DNA from: Fidelibacterota bacterium | GTDB taxonomy: Bacteria; Fidelibacterota; UBA2242 | Reading direction: 5' to 3' | Assembly: GCA_023229045.1 (NCBI GenBank) | Contig: JALOAB010000176.1 | Coordinates: 1-5,079 of the forward strand | DNA length: 5,079 nt | Shown: positions 1-5,079 of the stretch, piece after piece | How the letters are laid out: every line of letters starts with the position of its first letter | Numbering within the stretch: position 1 is the stretch's first letter | Translations under genes and position numbers: made by a program | Notes under the pieces: model-generated | Seen by the model: only the letters and a program-made list of their open reading frames with translations | Told to the model about the DNA's origin: nothing | The model's database searches: none

Positions 1-458
1 GACGGTTTTAGTTCATCCCTGCTGACGGCGATAACCGTTTTTTGAATCATTCTTGAGAGAACTTTACTTTCTATTTCAATATTATTTTTCGAAGTGATAC
101 TTGGTATGTCCGGAAATTCTTCTCCCGGCCGACCCATTATTTCATATTTACCTTTTCCCGCCGTAATTACAATCGCTCCATCTTCTGATGCTGTAATATT
201 TAAATCACCTTCCTCAACCTCATTTACTATTTCATAAATGACTCTCGATGGAACCGCAACATTACCATCTTCAATGCCATTTACCTGAAATGAGGTACTT
301 AATGTAATTTCAATATCCGATGCTCTTAGAGTAAGTATACTTTCCTTGAGGCTAAACAATACACTGTTTAATATCGGCATCGTGGATCTTATTGGAGCTA
401 CTTTAGATACTTTATGAAGATGAGAAAGAAGCAAATTTTTACTGACAGAAAACTGCAT
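1..458 (-). CDS. dnaN: DNA polymerase III beta sliding clamp, N-terminal part (partial)
   Basis: This encodes the first 152 residues of the ring-shaped clamp that encircles DNA and tethers the replicative polymerase and repair proteins. The reading frame is open from the ATG at 458 to the left edge, where the gene is cut; full-length clamps are about 365-380 residues, so about 40 percent is present. Family landmarks seen in the translation are the MQFSV start, MPILNSVL at residues 27-34, a DIEI stretch at 48-51, the EEFPDIP segment at 113-119 that closes domain 1, and AVSRDELKP at 144-152 in domain 2. The start is fixed by a strong AAGGAGA ribosome binding site six bases upstream and by alignment of the first residues with the family. 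It has its own predicted promoter in the 322-bp gap after the surA-like gene, so it is probably transcribed independently. dnaA is not the upstream neighbour, which differs from the common dnaA-dnaN arrangement. The identification is secure. Confidence 0.96.
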   Translation of the reverse strand, partial: MQFSVSKNLLLSHLHKVSKVAPIRSTMPILNSVLFSLKESILTLRASDIEITLSTSFQVNGIEDGNVAVPSRVIYEIVNEVEEGDLNITASEDGAIVITAGKGKYEIMGRPGEEFPDIPSITSKNNIEIESKVLSRMIQKTVIAVSRDELKP

Positions 459-464
459 AATTTA

Positions 465-471
465 TCTCCTT
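465..471 (-). promoter_or_regulatory. Ribosome binding site of dnaN
   Basis: The minus strand reads AAGGAGA, a near-perfect Shine-Dalgarno sequence, separated by six bases from the dnaN ATG at 458. It is the clearest ribosome binding site in the window and settles the dnaN start. Confidence 0.9.
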
Positions 472-494
472 ACTTTGAATATTTTCATGAAACG

Positions 495-523
495 ATTTTA
501 TCAAAAATTACTCTTTTTTACAA
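495..523 (-). promoter_or_regulatory. Predicted sigma70-type promoter of dnaN
   Basis: On the minus strand a -35-like TTGTAA (518-523) and a -10-like TAAAAT (495-500) are separated by exactly 17 bases. The -10 is preceded by TGA, giving the extended TGnTAAAAT form. The -10 matches the consensus at five of six positions and the -35 at four of six. Transcription would start near 488, leaving a leader of about 30 bases that contains the ribosome binding site. The region is very A+T-rich, which raises the rate of chance -10 matches, and the lineage may use a different -35/-7 consensus, so this is a good but unproven candidate. Confidence 0.6.
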
Positions 524-552
524 GTAATTTAAAGTAAACATAAAAATAAGAA

Positions 553-600
553 TTTTTATTAGAAAACTATATTTAATTAGAAATAAATTTTTTATTAGAA
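553..600. repeat. Three direct repeats phased at 18 bp
   Basis: The motif TTWATTAGAA ends at 564, 582 and 600, exactly 18 bases apart each time. Copies 1 and 3 share TTTTTATTAGAA (553-564 and 589-600); copy 2 (572-582) reads TTTAATTAGAA. On the coding strand of dnaN they read TTCTAATWAAA. They lie just upstream of the predicted dnaN -35 (518-523), within about 30-80 bp. Such phasing can indicate a protein-binding array, but low-complexity A+T-rich DNA makes chance similarity more likely than usual; no function is assigned. Confidence 0.6.
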
Positions 601-676
601 TAACAAAGTTCATTTGTTAATAAGTAAGTCCATTATAACATAAAATTGGAGTATTATGATTGATAAAAATATGTTG

Positions 677-697
677 ATATTTTGTTTACAAAAATAT
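677..697. repeat. A+T-rich inverted repeat
   Basis: The left arm ATATTTTGT (677-685) and right arm ACAAAAATAT (688-697) pair across a two-base centre, with one extra A in the right arm. The symmetry resembles an operator site or a weak cruciform rather than a terminator, since the stem holds only one G-C pair and no T-run follows it in the usual way. Which protein, if any, would bind is unknown. Confidence 0.4.
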
Positions 698-762
698 AAA
701 AAAATCAAAATCTGCCTTTTTTAGTGTATTTTGAAAATAATGGGTAATTACAAACAAAAAAG

Positions 763-800
763 TAAAAAGATACCAACAGATTAAAAAGATACCCTTACAT
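763..800. repeat. 19-bp tandem duplication spanning the surA stop
   Basis: TAAAAAGATACC occurs exactly at 763-774 and again at 782-793. The two 19-base units (763-781 and 782-800) agree at 15 of 19 positions by eye. The second unit encodes the last residues and stop of the surA-like gene on the minus strand; the first lies immediately beyond the stop. This looks like a small tandem duplication at the gene end that has since diverged outside the coding part. Confidence 0.65.
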
Positions 801-2040
801 CAATATATATATCTTTCTTTAACTTATTGAGCCAATCAATATATAGTTGGTTTTTTTTGTATTCAAGGGCAAATCTTTCGATGGTTAACCAGGTATCGTC
901 ATAAACATTATTTAGTTTTAAAATGTAATAACCAGCCAAAGTCTCAAAGACCGGACTTACTTCTCCAACCTTTAAATTACTTAAAACATTCACAAAATCG
1001 CTATTTTCAATCTGATTTTGAGGAATACGTTTAATACGACCGAGAGTTGCCCTGGCGTTTGGCTCGTCACTGTACAACACAACCGCCGAATCGAAGGAAA
1101 GTTCGTTGTTAATAATTTTATTTCGGATGCTATCGGCAAAATTGTAGCAATCGGTAAAATTTTGGTCAGATAAATTTATTTTTATAAGAATGTGGCGAAC
1201 ATTGATATTTTCACCTTTTCTGTCAACCATCTGAATAATATGATATCCAAAATCGGTCTTGATGACCGGACTCATCTCTCCGGAAGCAAGCGAAAACGCA
1301 ACCTCTTCGAAACTTTTAATAAAGGCGCCGCGCTTAATGTAACCAAGATCACCACCATACTGAGCGCTGGCATCGTCATTGGAATATTTTTTGGCCAAAT
1401 CTTCGAAATCGTAACCGTTAATGATTAATGTATATAGCGAATCGATTAGCTTTCTAGCCGCAAGATCTTCTTTTGGGCCCGGATTAACTTTAAACAATAT
1501 CCCGCTAAAATCAAGAGAAGGTGGAATTGGCGGAAGGCTATCTTTGTAGGTTTGATAGAACGCTTCTATCTCGGGTCGCGAAACGGTGACCTTGCTGAAT
1601 TTTTCGGAACGCAGTTTTTCTACGACGAGCTGGTCTTTAAATATTGGACGATAATCCTTTTTAATTTTACTGATAGGCGCACCCATCAGCATTTCAGCGT
1701 TTTCTAACGAGCCGGCTTGTTCTATCAGCATATCAATACGTTGATTGAGCGCATTTTCCACATCACGGTCTTTAACCTCGACGGTTTCAATTCTTGCCTG
1801 TTCAAGCAGAACGTTTTCGTCTATGAGAGAGTTCAACACATTGCTCTTAATTAGATTGAAAGTCTGTAAATCACGACTAGGATTAATGTTCATCTGAGAA
1901 GCTGAAATGCGCGCCACCTGCTCGACCTCACTCATGAGAATGATATTGTTACCAACAATTGCGGCGATTCCATCAAAAACCGACTGTGAAAACAGTAGAC
2001 TGAAAAGAAAGAGTATCAATAAAGAGATTTTGTTTTTCAT
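781..2040 (-). CDS. surA: SurA-like periplasmic chaperone/peptidyl-prolyl isomerase with two parvulin domains
   Basis: This 419-residue protein is close in length to E. coli SurA (about 430) and has its layout: a signal peptide (MKNK followed by a hydrophobic stretch to about residue 20, probable cleavage after the SQS at 18-20), an N-terminal helical chaperone domain of about residues 21-160, parvulin domain 1 at about 176-272, parvulin domain 2 at about 281-378, and a C-terminal helix and strand (380-419). By family knowledge it escorts unfolded outer-membrane proteins through the periplasm and may isomerise prolyl bonds. Domain 1 keeps GGDLGY (229-234) and FGYHII (264-269) but has SGILF where the first-strand histidine is expected. 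Domain 2 keeps VRHIL (H283) but has ATLGRI (331-336) and AGYYIL (369-374) in place of the other two motifs, so catalysis is uncertain in both. The ATG at 2040 overlaps the stop of the upstream lipoprotein gene as ATGA, pointing to translational coupling; no strong ribosome binding site is seen. The family call is firm; orthology to E. coli surA is likely rather than proven. Confidence 0.88.
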   Translation of the reverse strand: MKNKISLLILFLFSLLFSQSVFDGIAAIVGNNIILMSEVEQVARISASQMNINPSRDLQTFNLIKSNVLNSLIDENVLLEQARIETVEVKDRDVENALNQRIDMLIEQAGSLENAEMLMGAPISKIKKDYRPIFKDQLVVEKLRSEKFSKVTVSRPEIEAFYQTYKDSLPPIPPSLDFSGILFKVNPGPKEDLAARKLIDSLYTLIINGYDFEDLAKKYSNDDASAQYGGDLGYIKRGAFIKSFEEVAFSLASGEMSPVIKTDFGYHIIQMVDRKGENINVRHILIKINLSDQNFTDCYNFADSIRNKIINNELSFDSAVVLYSDEPNARATLGRIKRIPQNQIENSDFVNVLSNLKVGEVSPVFETLAGYYILKLNNVYDDTWLTIERFALEYKKNQLYIDWLNKLKKDIYIDVRVSF

Positions 2041-2864
2041 CTGGAACCCAAAAATGTCGAAATGTTTTCATCTTTGATTTCATAATTTGCATTGCGGAGC
2101 AGGCTGTCAACCAAGCTATCGTATTGATTCTGGATTTTTTTACTGGTCAACAGCTGACTGATTTCATCCCGTACCTCATCAATAGTTCGCTTTGAACCAG
2201 AAGAATAGCGGGCCAGAACCTCGACCAGGTGGAAACCATAGGGCGATGCTATCGGACCAATAATAGAACGTGGTAAAGTTTCAAAAATATTCCGATCTAT
2301 CTCTCCCAGAGATTCGCCGCGCCGCACCACCGCGGTTTCGAATTTATATTTGCGGTAAAAGGAATCAAGGGCGGTTTTATTGCGCGTGGTTAAAGCCGAT
2401 TTGATCGCCATAGCATCATTGAAATCCTGTACCAAGACATGAACTATTTTAGCCTCGTCCCGGTCGCGAACGAAGCTATTTTTATTTTTAAGATAATAAT
2501 CTCGGATTTCATTTTCATCAATTGTTACATTAGTGTGTAAATAATAGCGGGTGTACGAATCGATGGTTAAATCCCGATAAAAATCAGCAACTTTGGCGCG
2601 TACACTCTCTTCGCGATCAAAATGATATTGCCGCGCCTTCTGGTACAAAATCTCCTTATTGACCCAGGTAGAGACCAGCGAGTTAACGTAGTTTTTATCA
2701 ATGTTTTTTGCCAGGCCGCCATCCGGGAGCATGCGAATCAAAACGTCCTTGGTCAGATAGACGTTGCCCACCCGGGCAATGTAATCGTCCTTTTTCTTAG
2801 AACACGAAGCGACTATTAACATTAACAACAATAAAAATTTTAACCTATGCAATCGGGCCCTCAC
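2037..2864 (-). CDS. Parvulin-type peptidyl-prolyl isomerase lipoprotein
   Basis: This is a 275-residue SurA/PrsA-related protein anchored by a lipid. A short basic N-terminus, a leucine-rich hydrophobic core and the lipobox VASC with Cys21 indicate processing by signal peptidase II. Ser, not Asp, follows the cysteine, which under the enterobacterial sorting rule would favour the outer membrane; whether that rule applies here is unknown. Residues 25-130 form a SurA-N-like helical region, and a single compact parvulin domain lies at about 138-217, with VHVLV (H142), ESLGEI (184-189) in place of the usual GGDLG, and YGFHLVEV (H212). A helical tail follows at about 226-260. It probably assists folding of exported proteins together with the SurA-like protein encoded immediately downstream, whose start it overlaps by 4 bp. 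The longest start is GTG at 2864, but a TTG at 2852 has the better-placed GAGGG ribosome binding site and also gives a complete lipoprotein signal. PrsA-like is a domain-level description, not a claim of orthology. Confidence 0.85.
   Translation of the reverse strand: MRARLHRLKFLLLLMLIVASCSKKKDDYIARVGNVYLTKDVLIRMLPDGGLAKNIDKNYVNSLVSTWVNKEILYQKARQYHFDREESVRAKVADFYRDLTIDSYTRYYLHTNVTIDENEIRDYYLKNKNSFVRDRDEAKIVHVLVQDFNDAMAIKSALTTRNKTALDSFYRKYKFETAVVRRGESLGEIDRNIFETLPRSIIGPIASPYGFHLVEVLARYSSGSKRTIDEVRDEISQLLTSKKIQNQYDSLVDSLLRNANYEIKDENISTFLGSR
2858..2862 (-). promoter_or_regulatory. Possible ribosome binding site favouring a TTG start for the lipoprotein
   Basis: The minus strand reads GAGGG five bases before a TTG at 2852, whereas the bases before the GTG at 2864 are A/T only and contain no Shine-Dalgarno-like run. 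With the TTG start the protein begins MHRLKF and the lipobox cysteine falls at residue 17 instead of 21, a normal length for a lipoprotein signal. The GAGGG overlaps the GTG codon itself, so the two starts are alternatives. Confidence 0.45.
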
Positions 2865-3028
2865 TTTAAAAATATTAGTTTAATTTTTCTTTCACCATCG
2901 GATTCATTAAATGCATTTATATATTACAGCTTAAGCAACGACAGATTTAACGTTAGTTGAACATTTTAGTTCTTGGGTCATGAGAAATTGCTTTTTATTC
3001 TAATATCTATCAAAACCATTTAAAATCG
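2865..3028. other. Spacer between mfd and the parvulin lipoprotein gene
   Basis: This is 164 bp of A+T-rich DNA with no plausible gene. I found no -35/-10 pair with acceptable spacing on the minus strand and no GC-rich hairpin with a T-run that would end mfd transcription. An 8-bp palindrome GCTTAAGC lies at 2929-2936 and a 4-bp stem GAAC/GTTC lies nearby; both are too short to interpret. Whether mfd and the parvulin pair share a transcript cannot be decided from sequence alone. Confidence 0.6.
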
Positions 3029-5079
3029 CTATAAGTTAAGAGTGTTGCCAAGCAGATTCAAGAAGCAAATAATTTTATCGAATGCGTTGCTGATGTTCAG
3101 GTATATTATAAGGTTTAAAGCGTTGTGTGGGTTGAGTTTATATGAAACACCCATTGTGCTTGCCGAATTTTGCAAGGCATGTAATAATAATTCTCCGGAG
3201 GCTGGAACATATGATTCATCCCAAACAAAATTAATCTTGTTTTCAGTGATATTAACTTTTTTAATCCCGAGCGATGATGCTAACAGGCGAACCTTGCTGA
3301 CATCAAAAATGGTAATCGCCTCAGGTGGCAATTTTCCAAAAATATCACAAATGTTATTTGAGATGGTGTCCACATCAGCCAGCGACTCGGCGATTGACAA
3401 TTGACGGTAATACTCAAGCCTTACTGACGGGTCGGCGATAAAATCATCCGGAAAAAAGGCGGGAAGCGGGCAATTAACCTCAGTATCTGTTTGTATTTTT
3501 TGGCGGAATGAAGTTGATTCATTTTTAAGCTGTTCGATGGACTCGCGCATAAATTTCATATATAGCTCATACCCAATCGCACCGATATTGCCGCTTTGCG
3601 AAGTGCCGAAAAGATTACCCGCACCTCGTATTTCAAGATCCTGTAGCGCCAAACTGTAGCCCGAGCCGAGAGCGGTATATTTTTTAATGGCCTGAAGCTT
3701 CTTCAATGAATCGGGTTTGATACGAGACGGCTCGGGAACGATCAGGTAAGCATAAGCCCGCCGACTGCTACGCCCCACCCGTCCGCGTAATTGGTACAGC
3801 TGAGCCAGACCGTAATGATGGGCGTGGTTGATGAATATGGTATTGGCGTTTGGAATATCAATGCCAGATTCGATAATGGTAGTGGTAACAAGAATGTTAA
3901 TATTGTTGTTGATAAACGCCTCCATCGTTTTTTCCAGGTCCCGTTCATTCATCTGTCCATGAACATAGCCGATAGTGGCTTGTGGCACGATCAAAGAAAG
4001 TTTATGACAAATTGAAACAATCGATTTTATATCGTTATGAACGAAGAAAACCTGCCCGCCACGATTTATCTCGCGCAAAATGGCGTTCTTGACGACATTT
4101 GGGTCAAAGAGAATGACCTCGGTAACGACCGGCAAGCGTGATAAGGGGGGGGTGTTGATAACTGAAAAGTCACGCGCCCCGATGAGTGAAAAGTGTAAAG
4201 AACGCGGTATGGGGGTTGCAGAGAGAGCTAACACATCAATGGACTCGCGCAAAAATTTTATGCGCTCCTTATCTTTAACGCCAAAGCGATGCTCTTCATC
4301 TATAATAAGCAAGCCAAGATCATTAAAAACAATATCTTTTGACAATAGACGATGAGTGCCGATTACAATGTCGATCTTACCTTCGGCTAAATCATGGATG
4401 ATCTGGGCTTGTGTTTTACGCGAAACGAAGCGAGAAAGGAAAGCGATGTTCACCGGATATTTCTCAAATCTTCGCTTGAAAACTGCATAATGCTGATCAG
4501 CCAGAATCGTGGTGGGTACCAGTAGGGCCACCTGCTTAGAGCCCGAGACGGCTTTGAAAGAGGCTCGAATGGCAACCTCGGTTTTGCCAAAACCGACATC
4601 TCCACACAACAGACGATCCATAGGGCGAGCGGCTTCCATATCTTCTTTAACAGCCTGAATCGCGGTGATTTGATCGGGCGTCTCTTCATAAATAAACTCA
4701 GATTCTATTAAATTTTGTAGTTCTGAATCCGGCGGGTAGCTGAAACCGGTAGCGGAGATTCTTTTGGCATATAATTCGACTAATTCATTTGAAATTTCGT
4801 CGATAGCACGCCGGGTTTTTAGTTTAGTGCGCTCCCAATCGACTGTGCCAAGTTTATTTAATTGTGGTGAGTTTTTGGGGTCGCCCAAGTATTTTTGAAC
4901 GTAGTTTAATTTCTCGAGCGGGACGTATACTTTATCTCCGCCGAGATATTCCAGACAAAGACATTCGCGGATTGAGCCAAAAGCCGAAATTTTATCCAGC
5001 CCGGAGAACCGCCCTATCCCGTAATTAATATGCACCATTAAATCGCCACGGTTGACCTCGTAAGGGTTAAATTTCACAA
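3029..5079 (-). CDS. mfd: Transcription-repair coupling factor Mfd, C-terminal part (partial)
   Basis: Mfd is an ATP-driven DNA translocase that pushes stalled RNA polymerase off damaged DNA and recruits the UvrA/UvrB excision machinery. About 683 codons are present; the 5' part is outside the window, so the GTG at 5077 is an internal valine codon, not a start. Missing are the UvrB-like N-terminal domains and the linker (full-length Mfd is about 1100-1150 residues). Counting from that codon, the RNA-polymerase-interacting domain begins with GDLMVHINYGIGRF (11-24), followed by the YEETPDQ helicase entry motif (130-136), Walker A GDVGFGKT (159-166), Walker B DEEH (260-263), motif III LSATPIPR (285-292), TTTIIESGIDIPNAN (398-412), and motif VI QLRGRVGR (429-436). 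The IRGAGNLFG motif (483-491) follows, then the C-terminal TRCF domain from about 530, including the LPAFFPDDFI segment (538-547). All catalytic motifs are intact and the TAG stop at 3031-3029 gives a normal C-terminus. A run of eight C residues lies in the codons for NTPP at 308-311. The identification is secure. Confidence 0.97.
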   Translation of the reverse strand, partial: VKFNPYEVNRGDLMVHINYGIGRFSGLDKISAFGSIRECLCLEYLGGDKVYVPLEKLNYVQKYLGDPKNSPQLNKLGTVDWERTKLKTRRAIDEISNELVELYAKRISATGFSYPPDSELQNLIESEFIYEETPDQITAIQAVKEDMEAARPMDRLLCGDVGFGKTEVAIRASFKAVSGSKQVALLVPTTILADQHYAVFKRRFEKYPVNIAFLSRFVSRKTQAQIIHDLAEGKIDIVIGTHRLLSKDIVFNDLGLLIIDEEHRFGVKDKERIKFLRESIDVLALSATPIPRSLHFSLIGARDFSVINTPPLSRLPVVTEVILFDPNVVKNAILREINRGGQVFFVHNDIKSIVSICHKLSLIVPQATIGYVHGQMNERDLEKTMEAFINNNINILVTTTIIESGIDIPNANTIFINHAHHYGLAQLYQLRGRVGRSSRRAYAYLIVPEPSRIKPDSLKKLQAIKKYTALGSGYSLALQDLEIRGAGNLFGTSQSGNIGAIGYELYMKFMRESIEQLKNESTSFRQKIQTDTEVNCPLPAFFPDDFIADPSVRLEYYRQLSIAESLADVDTISNNICDIFGKLPPEAITIFDVSKVRLLASSLGIKKVNITENKINFVWDESYVPASGELLLHALQNSASTMGVSYKLNPHNALNLIIYLNISNAFDKIICFLNLLGNTLNL

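Larger units (their letters stand above)
459..780. other. A+T-rich intergenic region upstream of dnaN
   Basis: This 322-bp stretch between the surA stop and the dnaN start contains no plausible gene: both strands are broken by frequent stops and the possible ORFs are tiny. It is strikingly richer in A and T than the flanking genes. It holds the dnaN promoter and ribosome binding site, three phased direct repeats, an A+T-rich inverted repeat and one copy of a 19-bp tandem duplication. No GC-stemmed, T-tailed intrinsic terminator for the surA operon is visible, so the end of that transcript is not explained by the sequence. Confidence 0.8.

Noticed and set aside
700..780. Possible intrinsic terminator of the parvulin operon
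   Set aside because: There are T-rich stretches on the minus strand but no GC-rich stem precedes them; the pairing available is A-T only.
851..858. A8 run on the coding strand forming an A AAA AAC slippery heptamer in surA, hinting at programmed -1 frameshifting
   Set aside because: The -1 frame meets a stop after about four codons and there is no evident stimulatory hairpin downstream, so it would only trim the C-terminus. It is most simply two lysine codons followed by asparagine.
1192..1428. 78-codon open frame on the plus strand
   Set aside because: It is antisense to the parvulin domains of the SurA-like gene, whose sequence is clearly under protein constraint; it is a shadow frame.
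2622..2819. 65-codon open frame on the plus strand
   Set aside because: It is antisense to the lipoprotein gene, including its signal sequence; nothing independent supports it.
2900..2990. Possible promoter for the parvulin pair on the minus strand
   Set aside because: TAATAT and TATAAA resemble -10 elements, but no -35-like hexamer lies 16-18 bases upstream; with this base composition such matches are expected by chance.
3042..3404. 120-codon open frame on the plus strand
   Set aside because: It lies fully antisense to the conserved C-terminal TRCF domain of mfd, its product resembles no recognisable family, and no ribosome binding site context supports it.
4080..4355. 91-codon open frame on the plus strand
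   Set aside because: It is antisense to the helicase motifs of mfd and has a low-complexity basic product typical of a shadow frame.
5075..5077. GTG at the right edge as the start of a 682-codon protein
   Set aside because: The frame is open to the window edge and the protein begins in the middle of Mfd, at the RNA-polymerase-interacting domain, so this is an internal valine codon.

Overview
The window carries four protein genes, all on the minus strand, so transcription runs from high to low coordinates. In transcription order they are: the C-terminal part of mfd (transcription-repair coupling factor, cut by the right edge); a small parvulin-type lipoprotein; a SurA-like periplasmic chaperone/prolyl isomerase with two parvulin domains; and the N-terminal part of dnaN (DNA polymerase III sliding clamp, cut by the left edge). 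No tRNA, rRNA, CRISPR array, insertion sequence or phage gene was seen.

The organism looks like a bacterium with an outer membrane, because SurA-type chaperones serve outer-membrane protein biogenesis, and a lipoprotein partner fits the same compartment. Base composition is moderate to low in G+C inside genes and very A+T-rich between them. The protein sequences and the mfd/parvulin/parvulin order suggest a lineage in or near the Fibrobacteres-Chlorobi-Bacteroidetes group (for example a Marinimicrobia- or Zixibacteria-like uncultured phylum). That placement is an inference and is weak without a database search.

Layout: 1-458 dnaN start; 459-780 an A+T-rich intergenic stretch with a good promoter and ribosome binding site for dnaN, three 18-bp-phased direct repeats, an inverted repeat and a 19-bp tandem duplication at the surA stop; 781-2040 surA-like gene; 2037-2864 parvulin lipoprotein, overlapping surA by 4 bp (ATGA) and so probably translationally coupled to it; 2865-3028 a short spacer without a convincing promoter or terminator; 3029-5079 mfd.

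The two parvulin genes form an obvious pair that should act together on proteins crossing the periplasm. mfd and dnaN are housekeeping DNA repair and replication genes whose link to the parvulins is positional only. This is largely an ordinary core-genome region. The observations most worth checking are the complementary loss of parvulin motifs between the two SurA domains, the phased repeats upstream of dnaN, the C8 tract inside mfd, and the start codon of the lipoprotein.
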